Notes: generated by a model not told the origin, from the sequence alone. A stretch of DNA of 64,000 bases from Hyaloraphidium curvatum (GCA_025558095.1 JAIVFI010000024.1:248001-312000), one strand, 5' to 3'. Counted from the stretch's first letter, positions 52,660-62,935 are shown. Numbers and translations: made by a program.

Positions 52660-53970
52660 ATGGCGGCAGTGTCGGAAGTGCCTCAACAAACCAACTGGAA
52701 GAACGTCAACAAGTAGGCGTTGTTGGCCACTTACTCTGGATGTCGCTGACTTGTTCCGCCGCTCAGCTGGCATTGGGTGTCGAAAGTGAGTCCGGGATCA
52801 CGGCCACCTCGTCGCCTCGCGTGGGCACGTTCGAACCCCTGTTTCCCGATTGCAGAACTGCACGCCGTGGGCAGGGGACTATTTCCGCCGGGAGCTGGTC
52901 GACATTTCGGCGGAAGATGGGGCCGGGTCGGCGAAGACGACCTCGGTTTTAAACTTCTCCGGCGACGTGGAGCTGAACCAGCGCAAGGGGAAGCTTATCA
53001 CGGTCTTTGACCTCCACATCACCGTGAACTGGGAAGGTGGGCTCTCCGGAGACTTGGACGTGGGGCGGGAGCTCATTCGGGCGGGCCGCCAACAGGCAAG
53101 CTCGCCGACGAGACCGCGGGCACCGGGCGGATCAAGTTCCCCGAGTTCATGAACGACCAGACGGCCGAGGACATCGAGTTTGACATTGCTGTGGAGGGCG
53201 ACGCGTCCGAGGCCGGGAAGCGGCAGCTGAGGGACTGGGTGAAGAAGGTTCTCGTTCCCGCGGTCAAGGCCAAGATGCTGGCTTTCCCGGAGGCTCTGAT
53301 TGCTGGTAATGCTTTGCTTCCGCTATCCGGACACGGGGTCGCTCACCGACTCCGCAGAGCAATCACGGGATATCCTGATCCCCCCTGAGCAAATGAAAGG
53401 TCACCCGGCCAACCGTCCTTACACCCCCCCGGCGAAAACCCCGTCCCCCGCCCCCCCGAAACCCGCTGCCACTGGCCCGACTACGGTCCAGGGCACGGTG
53501 GTGAAGTTGGAGCTCGACGTGGAGTTCCAGTGCACCGCCTCCGACCTCTACCTCACCCTGCTGGACCGCGGGCGGGTCTCGGCGTGGACCCGCGCGCCGG
53601 CGGAGATCCAGCCGCAGGTCGGCACGCTGTTCCGGCTGTTTGGGGACAACGTGACGGGCTACGTGACGGAACTGGAGCCGGAGAAGAAGATCGGCATGCG
53701 GTGGCGGCTCAAGGAGTGGCCGGCGGACCACTTTTCGACGGTGCAGATCTCGCTCAACCAGGAGTCGGACTGCACCAAGCTGCACTTGGTCCAGGACAAC
53801 GTGCCGATCGGGCAGAAGGACCAGGTCCAGGCTAACTGGACCAACTTCTACTTGTTGGTTCTTCTCGGTCGACGAAGCTGTCACATAATGCTAACTACTA
53901 TCGCTCTTCTGCTGACGCCAGCAACCCGATCAAGATGACCTTTGGCTACGGCGCGATCCTGACCGGCTGA
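52660..53970 (+). CDS. AHA1: Activator of Hsp90 ATPase
   Basis: Co-chaperone that binds the middle and N-terminal domains of Hsp90 and stimulates its ATPase in the cytosol. 335 residues in six exons: 52660-52712, 52767-52785, 52856-53036, 53096-53305, 53358-53853 and 53922-53970. The N-terminal domain shows NVNNWHWVSK (made by joining a 53-base and a 19-base exon), NCTPWAGDYFRREL, NQRKGKLITVFDLHITVNWE and DIEFDIAVEGD. After a Pro/Ala linker the AHSA1 (SRPBCC) domain has VVKLELDVEFQCTASDLY, LFGDNVTGYVTELEPEKKI and KMTFGYGAIL. The 19-base second exon is strongly supported because it restores the conserved NNWHW motif. Confidence 0.95.
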
Positions 53971-54033
53971 AGCCCTCCAAGTGGGCCCGAGCCGGGTGTA
54001 CAATAGAAATAGAAAACTCTCGCCTCACCGCCC

Positions 54034-56761
54034 TCACTGCCGCTGCTGCCCCGCCCACGCCATCTGCGGCGCGACGGGCATCGTAGCCCCGGGGGCCATG
54101 CCAAAGTGCGGTTGCTGCCCGTAGGGAGCCTGAGGCTGGCCGAACGGGGTGTGCTGCGGCGCGTAGTACGGCGCGCGCGGCGGCTCGCTCTGCGGAGGCA
54201 CGGCGTAGATCGGCGGGTAGTAGGGTGCGCCGTTCGGCGATGCAAAGGGTTGCGGGGCCTGTGCCACCGCGGGGTTGAAGAAGGAGGGGGGAGGAAGGCT
54301 GGTCTGCGGCCGGGGCGGGATGGCCGCGGGCAGACGCCACGCCGCGCCCTGGGCGCCCATCTGTCCGAACGGTGCCTGCGCCGCGGGCTGCTGCCGGTTC
54401 TGCGGCGGGTAGGCCAACGGTCGCGGAATCGCACCGGAGGGTCGGAACTGCGGGAAGTGCGGCAGCGGCCTGGCCACCGTGGGCCGGGGCGCAATCGCGT
54501 GCTGCGGCGGCAGCGCCTGCCGCTGCACTCCCGGCGGCGGCCCCGAAACAGGAGCAGGCGGCGGCTTGATGGCAGGCTTGGGCAGGATCCGGATCGGCGG
54601 CCTCGAGAACCGGTAGAAGAGCGCGGGGGGAAGCGGGCCCGGCGGGAGCTCCTTCAGGTCCAAGGGGATCACCGGCCTCGTGGCCCTCTCGAACCTGGCG
54701 CGCTCGCGCTCGGTCTCGGAATCGTCCGACTCGGAGCCGTCCTCGGCGTCCGCGGGCTCCTCCGGCTTCCAGTTCGGGTCCAGGAGCGCGTTCATGTTGA
54801 TCCGCACGGAATCCGAGATGCAGCGGCAGAATCCGGCAGTCTTGCCGATGGGGATCCACGCCTTGGTGGCAAAGTTGACGGCCTCGGCGAGGTTCTGCGC
54901 GGGAAGAGGGAGGCGTCAGCCAGATTCGGCGAGCGATCGGGAACCGCGCTGCGCACCAAACCGCAGTTGAAACCCCCGTGGTACGAGTACGGGAACGTAA
55001 TCACGAATTCCCCCTGCCTCTGGACGCACTTGAGCACGCGGATGCCCTGGTTCGCAAGGTATTTCGCTTTTGGGGCGCATCGTGAGCCGCAGCACAGCCC
55101 CATGGTCGGCCCAAACACGCACGCGAGAGGACAAACGACTTGTGACGCATGAACTCGGCGCACTTCTTGTGGTCGCTCGGGAACGTCGCTGCATACAATG
55201 GCCGAGCGGACGGGGCGGCGTCGGGTTAGCACGGCGTTTGGAGTAGTGCGTGCAGGCAGCCGGGGTAAACCGGACCCGCTGGTACGTACATCGAGTGACG
55301 CGTTCGAAGCGGTCTTTGTGCGGCGGTGGGACGACGTACCAGTGCTTCGGGGCGCCCTGCGGGAGTTATGGGGGTTGGGGGATCGCACACAGCCACCATA
55401 CAAAACCCCGACGCACCATGTGGTGGTAGTTTATGCTGTACAGGTCCATGTCCTCCAGGTGCCACGCGAACGTGCTTTTCCACATCCCGACGTAGATGTA
55501 GGGCGTCGTGACGCCGGGGAGGTCGACCTTGGTCTGCGAGAGCAGGTTGTCGAGGCCGTTGAGGTTCCAGGCGTGCTTGAATGCCTTGGGGAACAGAGTG
55601 CCGAGCTGGTCCGCGCCGTACATGGGCGAAACGTACGTCAGGTTGCGCCAGTAGTCGCGCTCGAGCTCCAGGACGGCGTCGGGATCGATGACCCGGTCGA
55701 GCGCGGCGAACTGCTCGAGCAGCTCGGCGGGCAGATCGGCGTGGACCTTTGGCGGCGCGGCTTTCGGGGCCGGGCTGCCCTGCTTCTCGTCGAATTCGCG
55801 GGGCGGGGTCGGCAGCGTGCTCGCCGCGGCCGAGCCGTCGGCGCCGGCCTCGGTTGGGCTGTCCTCGCGCTTCACCGCCACGGGCTCCGCATCGCCGTCC
55901 GCGGGCTTGGGCGAGCCCTTTGCGGGCCTGCCGCGCTTCCCCGCCGTCTTTTTCGGCGCGGGTTTCCTCTTCCGGGGCGCCTCGTCCTCGTCCTCGGACG
56001 ATTCGTCCGATTCGGAATCCGTCTCCCGCCGCCGGCGCCGCCCCGCCGCGCGCATGCACGCCGGCCTGTGCTGGTCCGACAACGCGACGGATGCGAAGCT
56101 CTCGAACGACCACCGCTGCTTCTTGTCCTCGACGTTGATCTGCCTGTACAGGCCCGAGGCGCCCTGGAAGTGCTGGTTGATGGGCGTCTTGATGGCGAAG
56201 CGGGCGGCGCGCGGCGGCACGTAGGCCTGCGGGTCGCCGAGCGACTCGAACCACTCAGGCGGCGGGACGACCTGGAATGCGGCGTCAGATATAGCTGCGT
56301 GTCCGGGGCGGGTGCGAACGCGCCTTGACGAGGCCCCTCCTGCGGCCCCACGGCTCGACGGCGCGGATGAAGGCGCCGAAGTCCGCGAACTGCGCGGCGG
56401 ACGGGCGGAACGTGGGGACGCCGCCCTTCTCGTGGAATGCGGCCGGCTTGAGGCCGAGCGCGGCGGTCGCGCGGAAGTCGAAGGCGTCGCAGTCGCTGTC
56501 GCTCCCCGAGTCCTCGTCGAGGTCGCTCGCGTCCGCGTCGTCCTCCGCGCCCGGCGGCGCCCCATCGCCCGCGGCGGACGGCGCGCCGTGCGGAACCGCG
56601 TCGGCGGCCGCCGCGGCGTCCGCGCCGGCGGGCTCCGGCGGGACCCCGGCAGGCGGCTCGCGGACGTCCCCGGCCGGCGCGGCCAACACCGGCGCCCGCG
56701 CGAACGCCAGGCCGCCCTCCTCGATCGAGGACGCCTCGCTGTCGGACGCGAAGCCGGCCAT
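54034..56761 (-). CDS. JmjN/JmjC histone demethylase, KDM4/JHDM3-like
   Basis: 798 residues in six exons: 56761-56324, 56271-55417, 55356-55290, 55188-55123, 55066-54957 and 54894-54034. JmjN is [20 protein letters not shown] with VVPPPEW after the first splice. JmjC has the iron ligands in [20 protein letters not shown] (H-x-E/D pair), then [33 protein letters not shown] and [14 protein letters not shown] with the distal His. These enzymes remove methyl groups from H3K9/H3K36 using Fe(II) and 2-oxoglutarate. Between JmjN and JmjC is a charged insert with an AT-hook core (GKRGRPAKG). The C-terminus is an unusual 250-residue Pro/Gln-rich tail; no PHD or Tudor. The first intron requires a GC donor. 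Confidence 0.92.
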
Positions 56762-57022
56762 GGCGACCTCAAGGTGCGCGGGGGACCCCTCGCTCGAGTT
56801 GCGTCAACAGGCTGCCGGTGGCGGCTGCCGACGGACCAGACCCGTCAATCAGGACCACGAGCTATGCGCAGCTACTTGAAAGTGCAATTCAGTTTGATTC
56901 AACGAGTTTGACTTCGCATCAGATGGGACAGTCCGCCACTCGCTCTGATGCATGCAGTCGGGGTTGCCAGAACGTGTTCGGCTTCCCCCTTACACCGAAG
57001 TAGTCAACGTCGACGATGCAGG

Positions 57023-58939
57023 TCACGCAAAGTTGAGCACCGTGTCGCCCGACTCGCTCCCGCGCTCAAAGACCCGCGCCAACCCCTCCCTGTCCGCCTC
57101 GTCGGCCGTGGGCTCCCTCTTTTTCGGCCTCCCTTTGCTCACCGGCACGACGAACACGTCGTGCTCGAACGCGGCACCGTCGGGATCCAGCAGCTTGAAC
57201 TCGATGCGCGGCCGCGCGGGATCCGAGGAATCGAAGGCCAGGTAGCCCCAATTGGTGTCGCTGTGGGAGGTCGAGTAGACGGGCTCGTCGGATTCCCCGC
57301 GGTCCTTGGTGTAAACGTCCGGCAGGTGGAACGACGAGATGGGGCTGACGCTGTACTCGATCATTTCGGGGCTGTAGGTCGGGAAACGCGTGATCCCGAC
57401 GATGTGTCGATCTCCGCTCAAGAGCACCACATTGCGGATCCCGTTGTCCCGCACGAACGAAAGCAACCGCTCTCGGTCCCGCATGCAGCAGTGCCACGTA
57501 TCGTGTCGGTAGCGCCAGTTGACGCTGACTGGCACCGACGACAGCACGGCTCGGAAGGTGTGCGTCGAGTTGGTCCTTAGCAGCCATTCCTCGAGCGCCC
57601 GGAACTGCTCCTCGCCGAGCATCGCGCCGGCGGCGGGGTCGCGGTACCGCCGCGTGTCGAGGGAAAAGACGGCGACGTCGCCGATGTCGAAGGAAAAGTA
57701 GTTGACGTCCCCCGGCGGGCCGAACGTGGACGGATTGGTGCCGCCCGCGTAGCGAACAAAGGCCTCGTTTGCGGCGGCGAACGGCTCCGACTCCATCCCC
57801 GTCCAGTCGTTAAGAATCTCGTGGTCGTCGTAGGCATAGACCGAGGGAAACGACGAGAGAAGCTCCTTTGCCTCCCTGTGCGCCAACAGCCTCATGTAGT
57901 GGTACGAGTAGGCCTCCACCGAGGGCCCAAACCAGAACGGCGTGTCGGCGTGGATCAAGTCGCCGAGAAACAGCAGGTACGCCCCCGCGGGCGCCTCCTT
58001 CAGCGCCAGCCGGAACCCGGGGATCCCCTTCTCGGGCCAAGGCCACCCGGGCGTGACGCACGAGCCGAACATGACGACGTACCGCCCGTTGGTCCCCGGA
58101 GGCCGCAGCGTCCGCAGCCGGAACTCGATTCCCTGCCCTTCGAAGGCGACGGGCTCCCCGGTTGTGTCGAGAACGAACCGCACGAGGTACTCGCTGTCCG
58201 GCGCCAAATTAGCTAGCTCCACGCGCCCCGTGTAGTCGGCCGCGGCACCGAGCACGACGCCGGGTCCGCGGTGGAACGCTGGTTCGTCCGCGCGCCGGTA
58301 CTCGGCGGTCAGCGTCGCATTGGCGAAGTATCGCACGGCCAGGGTGGCCGAGGTAGCGCCGATGTGGCCCAGCCGGAAGTACTGCAGCGCTTCCTGCCGG
58401 TCGTAGAACCAGGGATGGAAAACCGTGTAGCCGATGAAGGCAAGGACCGCGGCGCTCGCGAGCCAGACGAGAATGTGCGGCCAAACTGCCACCGGCCGGG
58501 GAGTAGCGCGGCTGCCATTGGCGAGTTTCGTGATCTCGGAAGAATCACGGCCTCCCGCGGTCCCCGCGGCTGCAGGGCGCCTCAAACGGAGTCCCGACGC
58601 GTCGCGCACCTCGACGCCCTTTGCCAGCCCAGTCGCGTTCGAATCCGGATTCGATCCCGCTGATTCATCCTCAAGAGCTTTCTGCCCTCGATTCCGGTTC
58701 CAGAACACGGCCAGGGCCAGCGGTAGGAGGACGGCGTGGAGCGCGAACTGCAGCGGCATCGCGAGGCGGAAGTCCAGAACACGGAGCTCGATCCAGCTCA
58801 GGACCAGGGAAAGGCCGGAAAGGATCGAGAGGAACCATCTTGCCCGCACGATCCAGCTCTTCGGCGCCATCCTGGAACTGGTCTGCAAGAGGTCGCGAAT
58901 GACGCGATCGCGCGCGATCGCGAGGGCGTGCACAAACAT
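57023..58939 (-). CDS. PhoD-like metallophosphatase, membrane protein
   Basis: 638 residues, single exon. Two or three hydrophobic N-terminal helices (FLSILSGLSLVLSWIE, LQFALHAVLLPLALAVFW and VWPHILVWLASAAVLAF) anchor it, with the catalytic domain outside or in the lumen. PhoD motifs are VVMFGSCVTPG, YLLFLGDLIHAD, VYAYDDHEILNDW, FSFDIGDVAVFSLDTRRYRD and VVLLSGDRHIVGI. A short beta domain (about 215-275) precedes them, as in PhoD. PhoD enzymes are Ca/Fe-dependent phosphomonoesterases or phosphodiesterases. The C-terminus is hydrophilic. Start chosen at the first ATG; MAPKSW 23 codons later is an alternative. Starts only 32 bases from the divergent nuclease start. Confidence 0.9.
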   Translation of the reverse strand: MFVHALAIARDRVIRDLLQTSSRMAPKSWIVRARWFLSILSGLSLVLSWIELRVLDFRLAMPLQFALHAVLLPLALAVFWNRNRGQKALEDESAGSNPDSNATGLAKGVEVRDASGLRLRRPAAAGTAGGRDSSEITKLANGSRATPRPVAVWPHILVWLASAAVLAFIGYTVFHPWFYDRQEALQYFRLGHIGATSATLAVRYFANATLTAEYRRADEPAFHRGPGVVLGAAADYTGRVELANLAPDSEYLVRFVLDTTGEPVAFEGQGIEFRLRTLRPPGTNGRYVVMFGSCVTPGWPWPEKGIPGFRLALKEAPAGAYLLFLGDLIHADTPFWFGPSVEAYSYHYMRLLAHREAKELLSSFPSVYAYDDHEILNDWTGMESEPFAAANEAFVRYAGGTNPSTFGPPGDVNYFSFDIGDVAVFSLDTRRYRDPAAGAMLGEEQFRALEEWLLRTNSTHTFRAVLSSVPVSVNWRYRHDTWHCCMRDRERLLSFVRDNGIRNVVLLSGDRHIVGITRFPTYSPEMIEYSVSPISSFHLPDVYTKDRGESDEPVYSTSHSDTNWGYLAFDSSDPARPRIEFKLLDPDGAAFEHDVFVVPVSKGRPKKREPTADEADREGLARVFERGSESGDTVLNFA

Positions 58940-58971
58940 TCATTCAAGGCAGCTGAGCCCCGGCCTGACAG
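58940..58971. promoter_or_regulatory. 32-base gap between divergent phosphatase and nuclease start codons
   Basis: Both translation starts are within 32 bases, so at least one transcript must begin inside the other gene or with a very short leader. No element recognised. Confidence 0.5.
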
Positions 58972-59961
58972 ATGCGTGGGGCGATCCTGCTCCCGATTTA
59001 CGCGGCCGCGGCGGTGCTACTCGCCGGCCGCGCGTCCGCGTTCGGCCACGTCGGCCACGCGCTGACGTGCGACATTGCGCGCGCGCTGCTCCCGCCGAAC
59101 GTGACCGAGGCCATCGAGCGCCTCATCCTGCCGAAGGACTTTGAATTCAGCCGCGCATGCACGTGGGCCGACGACATACGCGGCATGCCGGGGTACGAGC
59201 ACTGGCGGGACGCGCTGCACTACGGTGGGCGAAGGCACGGAAACGCAGGGTACGAAGCTGACCTTCTGTTCCCGTCAACGCTCGCAGTGGACACGCATGA
59301 CTCGCAGCCGGAAGCTTGCAGCTTCGACTACGGGAGGGACTGCCCCTCGCACGGCTGCATCGTCTCGGCCATCTACAACTACACCGACCGGCTCGCGCGG
59401 CGCGCCGAGCTCGGTTCCGCCGCGGGCGAGGAGGCCTTCAAGATGCTCGTGCACTTCATCGGCGACTTGCACCAGCCGCTGCACGCCTCGGGCAGGGACT
59501 ACGGCGGCACGCGGTTCCACGCCCGGTTCGAGGGCAAGTACACCTCGCTTCACGCGGTCTGGGACTACCAGATGATCGAAAAGAGGATCAAGGAGGATTT
59601 CGACTACTCCATCCCGGCGTTCCGAGCGCACTTGCTGGAAAAGGTGCTGCCCGAGGTGCGCCCGGCCCCCTGCCGGGAACATCACCGGGCTGGGGACGCG
59701 GACCGGCCCGCGTACGACGTGTGCCCGGAGGAGTGGGCCGCCGAAACCAACAGGATTGATTGCACGGGCCTGGTGTGGCCCGCGGACAGGGGCGAGGATC
59801 TCGGCGGGGAGTACTACCGGAGGGGCATCGCGGCCCAGGAGAAGCAGATGGTCGCAGCCGGTATCCGGATGGCGGCCGCGCTCGAGTCGATTCTCGATCC
59901 AATTCCCGTGGATCCGCCGCCGAACATCGGAAAGGCGCAACGGGTGCGCGTGCAGCAGTAG
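58972..59961 (+). CDS. Secreted S1/P1-type nuclease
   Basis: 308 residues in two exons: 58972-59224 and 59288-59961. The 63-base intron contains no stop and is a multiple of three, but removing it restores ALHYVDTHD, the conserved zinc-site strand. A signal peptide (LLPIYAAAAVLLAGRASA) is followed by FGHVGHALTC, CTWADDIRG, a Cys-rich loop CSFDYGRDCPSHGC, LVHFIGDLHQPLHASGRDYG and TSLHAVWDYQMI. Three zinc ions cleave single-stranded nucleic acids and 3'-nucleotides, for extracellular phosphate or nucleotide scavenging. Family members begin the mature chain with Trp as a zinc ligand; here the residue after the predicted signal cleavage site is Phe. Confidence 0.93.
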   Translation: MRGAILLPIYAAAAVLLAGRASAFGHVGHALTCDIARALLPPNVTEAIERLILPKDFEFSRACTWADDIRGMPGYEHWRDALHYGGRRHGNAGYEADLLFPSTLAVDTHDSQPEACSFDYGRDCPSHGCIVSAIYNYTDRLARRAELGSAAGEEAFKMLVHFIGDLHQPLHASGRDYGGTRFHARFEGKYTSLHAVWDYQMIEKRIKEDFDYSIPAFRAHLLEKVLPEVRPAPCREHHRAGDADRPAYDVCPEEWAAETNRIDCTGLVWPADRGEDLGGEYYRRGIAAQEKQMVAAGIRMAAALESILDPIPVDPPPNIGKAQRVRVQQ

Positions 59962-59980
59962 CTTGGCAGAATGTCGCTCT

Positions 59981-61969
59981 CTACAGGTCTCCAACGAGCT
60001 CTTTGCCCTCTAGCATGGTCCTTGCCACCCACGCCACCATTGGTCTGCCAAAAGTGAAGCAGTCCTCCCTCCTGTTCCCGGGGAAATCCACGTATTGTCC
60101 GGAAGCCGGCCTAAAGGCGAGCACGCCGTTGTCCACGAGGCTGTCTACAGCCACGGACGCCCTGCGCACGTCCGAAACTGCGGCGATCTGCGCAAGGACC
60201 TCCCGGTAGGTGGCGAAGCCCGATTCCGCGATGCATTGGATGGCCGCAAAGGCCTCGGTGCGGGTCCAGGTGGGTTGCCATGGGTTGCCGGAAGGGCCGC
60301 GGAACAGGGGAAAGGGCCCGACGGGATCCTTCAAGTTATCCACGTTGTAGTCCGCCATCTCGATCACGACCGATTCCGCAGATGGCGCCTCGGGCAAAGA
60401 ATCGGCGAGAACGCGCTCCAGGAACCGCTTTGTGGGGCCGACGTCCGGAAAGCATGCGATCGCATCCCGGATGACCGCCAACGCCTGCTTCGAATCGCCG
60501 AGCAGTTGCACGGCATCGTCGGCCAGTAGGTGGCCGGCGAAAGAAACCAGATCGTGGGCCCGTCCGCCAAAGACTTCGTAGACGGCGTTGAAGACGTCGG
60601 CCGACTTGAGCGCACCGGCAGTCGCCGCGCTCATCGTTCCCGAGACCCGTTCTTCCCAAAGCTCCCTCGCCTCGTCCTTTCCGAGATCGCCGAACCCGAA
60701 GATCAGCGCATCTTCCCGCACCACCGTCGGCAGAATGTGCCGCAGCGCCGTGGCCCCCGTTACTGGGCAGCACGAAACGACGACCAGCTCGGCGACCTTG
60801 CCCTTTGCACGGCCACCGCTGCGTCCCATCAAAGCCATTCCACGCATGTGCTTCCACCACAGTTCGAACGTGCGCCTTGCTGCCGTCCCGCCCCCCGACC
60901 CGCCTTCGCCCACCAGGCCCGCATCGACGCCCTCGAAAAGCATCAACGCCGAGGAATAGCCGCCGGCGGGCAGCCACCGGCGGGTGATCGCATCCAGTTC
61001 CGCGTGGAGTGCGGCAAGGATGATATTGTGGTCGCGCGGGGTGTCGAACGGCATCTCCTGCGCTCGCGCAATCACAGGAGAGAAGCTTAGGCTACCAGAG
61101 GAGTTGTTGTCGCCCGCAAAGAAGGACCCAAAGGAGCTGCTACCGACGATCAGGCTCACGATCTTGTTCAAAATGTCCCTCAGGAACCGAAACAGCCCCG
61201 TCTTGGGGTCGACGGCCGCGACGGTGGACAGCCAAATCCTCGGATCGCCCGAGGTCCAGCTTCCGAGATCCACGCGACCCGACGTGAAGCGCTCCGGATC
61301 GCTCGGGGCCATGGCTTCGAGCCCGAGCATCTCGGGATTGTTGTCCAGATAGTTCGCAAAAGAGGTGCAAGCAACGGCCTTGTGCTGTGCGTCCTCGACG
61401 GGGGCCGTCTTGCCCCAGACGCGCGCCGTCTGTGCGGCCCAGTACTGCGTCAGCGGCATCCCCAGCGTGCGTCCATGGAGAAAAGGGAAACCCGTCGCGA
61501 ACCGAGACATCCTATTTGCCAGAGTGCAGTTGGAGTCGGGCCCGACGACGACGATAACTTTGCCCGGCAGCCCTAGTTCTTCCGCGTTTCGGAACTGGGC
61601 CCTGACGACGCGGCGAAGGGCCTTGATGTCGTCGTTTCGGAACAGCTGGGTGGTCATCGACGCCAAAGACATAGAACTCGAATGTCCAGCGGCCGAAGCT
61701 TGCTGGACAGACGCGGTCCAGTCAACCGGGGCCCAGGGCTGAGGTCCCGCACGAGCCGTCGAACGCGTCGGGGACACCGTTGGCGGATAGATCGGGACCT
61801 CGAAGCGCTCCCGGTCCCATTGTCTTCGATCCTGCGCCTTGGTCCATGCAGAGTAGGTCCACGCGGCGACAACGCCGACAGACCCGACTGTCCCCCAAGC
61901 CGCGAGCTGCGAGTCCGCAACGATGGGCTGGACTATGTGCTCGTCAATCCATGACAGGACAGCCGACAT
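59981..61969 (-). CDS. P-loop-ATPase-like protein without Walker A, winged-helix C-terminus
   Basis: 662 residues from the ATG at 61969, one exon. An N-terminal hydrophobic helix (LAAWGTVGSVGVVAAWTYSA) may anchor it. In the STAND/AAA order one finds KVIVVVGPDSNCTLANRMSR in the place of Walker A (no GK[ST]), a Walker-B-like strand SSALMLFEGVDAG, a sensor-like strand AELVVVSCCPVTGATALRHI, then LGKDEARELWEERVSG and VYEVFGGRAHDLVSFA. These correspond to the lid region of STAND ATPases. The end (AIQCIAESGFATYREVLAQI, LVDNGVLAFRPASGQYVDFP) reads as a winged helix. Nucleotide hydrolysis is doubtful. A mitochondrial or regulatory role is possible but unproved. Confidence 0.65.
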   Translation of the reverse strand: MSAVLSWIDEHIVQPIVADSQLAAWGTVGSVGVVAAWTYSAWTKAQDRRQWDRERFEVPIYPPTVSPTRSTARAGPQPWAPVDWTASVQQASAAGHSSSMSLASMTTQLFRNDDIKALRRVVRAQFRNAEELGLPGKVIVVVGPDSNCTLANRMSRFATGFPFLHGRTLGMPLTQYWAAQTARVWGKTAPVEDAQHKAVACTSFANYLDNNPEMLGLEAMAPSDPERFTSGRVDLGSWTSGDPRIWLSTVAAVDPKTGLFRFLRDILNKIVSLIVGSSSFGSFFAGDNNSSGSLSFSPVIARAQEMPFDTPRDHNIILAALHAELDAITRRWLPAGGYSSALMLFEGVDAGLVGEGGSGGGTAARRTFELWWKHMRGMALMGRSGGRAKGKVAELVVVSCCPVTGATALRHILPTVVREDALIFGFGDLGKDEARELWEERVSGTMSAATAGALKSADVFNAVYEVFGGRAHDLVSFAGHLLADDAVQLLGDSKQALAVIRDAIACFPDVGPTKRFLERVLADSLPEAPSAESVVIEMADYNVDNLKDPVGPFPLFRGPSGNPWQPTWTRTEAFAAIQCIAESGFATYREVLAQIAAVSDVRRASVAVDSLVDNGVLAFRPASGQYVDFPGNRREDCFTFGRPMVAWVARTMLEGKELVGDL

Positions 61970-62085
61970 CGCGCCGGAAACGCGGGATTGCACGGACGCA
62001 AGTACGTGGTCGCCTTTCTCTCGTGTTCTGTCGATCACGGAGCCCGCGAGCCCGCCATACAGTCCCAGCTGCCCCTGGAACGCTG

Positions 62086-62760
62086 CTAAACTTCGACCAT
62101 TGCCTCCTCCTCATCAGAATATGATTCCTCCTCCGGCTCTCCCATCCCCTCGTCGACAACCTCTGCTTCAAGGTCCTCCACGATCTCCTCGTTTGCAGCA
62201 CTGCCCGACTCGACCCCCGGCGGCGAAAAGAAGCCCGTATCCGTGACTCCGTCCGGAGAGCGTATGTCCCAGGTCACGCTGTCGACGCTCCCCTTTCCGC
62301 GTGTCCGCAAGAGCCGCTGGAGCTCGTCCTTGTCGAAATCCAGAAAGCCGGTGTCCTCTCCGTCGCCGTCCTTCTCCGCCACGATGCACGCCGGTCCGTG
62401 GACGATCATGGAGGCGTCCATGCCGGGGTCGGCACCTCCGTTTAGGATGAACGATGCCCGCTGGTTTGGCTTGAGGCCTTTCCCGATCCCCTCGCCGTCC
62501 AGGACGAGGAGAAGCTTCGGGAATCCTCCTCGAGCCTGCCACGTCAATACAGAGTGCACCTCGAGGGTCTCTGCTTCCATTCCCTCCGAGTTCTCTGGAA
62601 AGAAGCTGTTGGGGCTGCCAAACTCTGGCGCCCCTGGACCAAGGACCAGTTCGCGCAGAAGAGGCGAGAGCCGCCCAGGTTCGGCCTTGACCTGCCACGG
62701 CTCTCCTCTTATGGGTAAGAATACGAAAGTAAGCGGCACTGAGCACTCGGGCAGCGACAT
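62086..62760 (-). CDS. Hypothetical protein with acidic C-terminus
   Basis: 224 residues from the ATG at 62760, one exon. Not recognised. The first 110 residues look like a folded beta-rich domain (VFLPIRGEPWQVKAEPG, EVHSVLTWQARGGFPKLLLV, ASFILNGGADPGM). The last 25 are almost wholly Glu and Asp with Ser and Tyr (EPEEESYSDEEEAM), which can bind basic partners such as histones or ribosomal proteins. It lies head to tail behind the ATPase-like gene, with 116 bases between the stop and that gene's start. Confidence 0.6.
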   Translation of the reverse strand: MSLPECSVPLTFVFLPIRGEPWQVKAEPGRLSPLLRELVLGPGAPEFGSPNSFFPENSEGMEAETLEVHSVLTWQARGGFPKLLLVLDGEGIGKGLKPNQRASFILNGGADPGMDASMIVHGPACIVAEKDGDGEDTGFLDFDKDELQRLLRTRGKGSVDSVTWDIRSPDGVTDTGFFSPPGVESGSAANEEIVEDLEAEVVDEGMGEPEEESYSDEEEAMVEV

Positions 62761-62935
62761 CGTCTCGACGCGTTGTCGCGCGGCCGCCCCCCCTTGATCG
62801 CCTCCGCGGCGCCTGCGCGATCGCCTCGGAGCCCCCGACGTAAAGTCCGCGTCCTTTGGCTCAGGAAATCGCGATGTCGCTCAGCGATGAAGCTCTCCGA
62901 CGGGCAAGTTATCGCCCCGCCCGCGTGCTTTCTCA

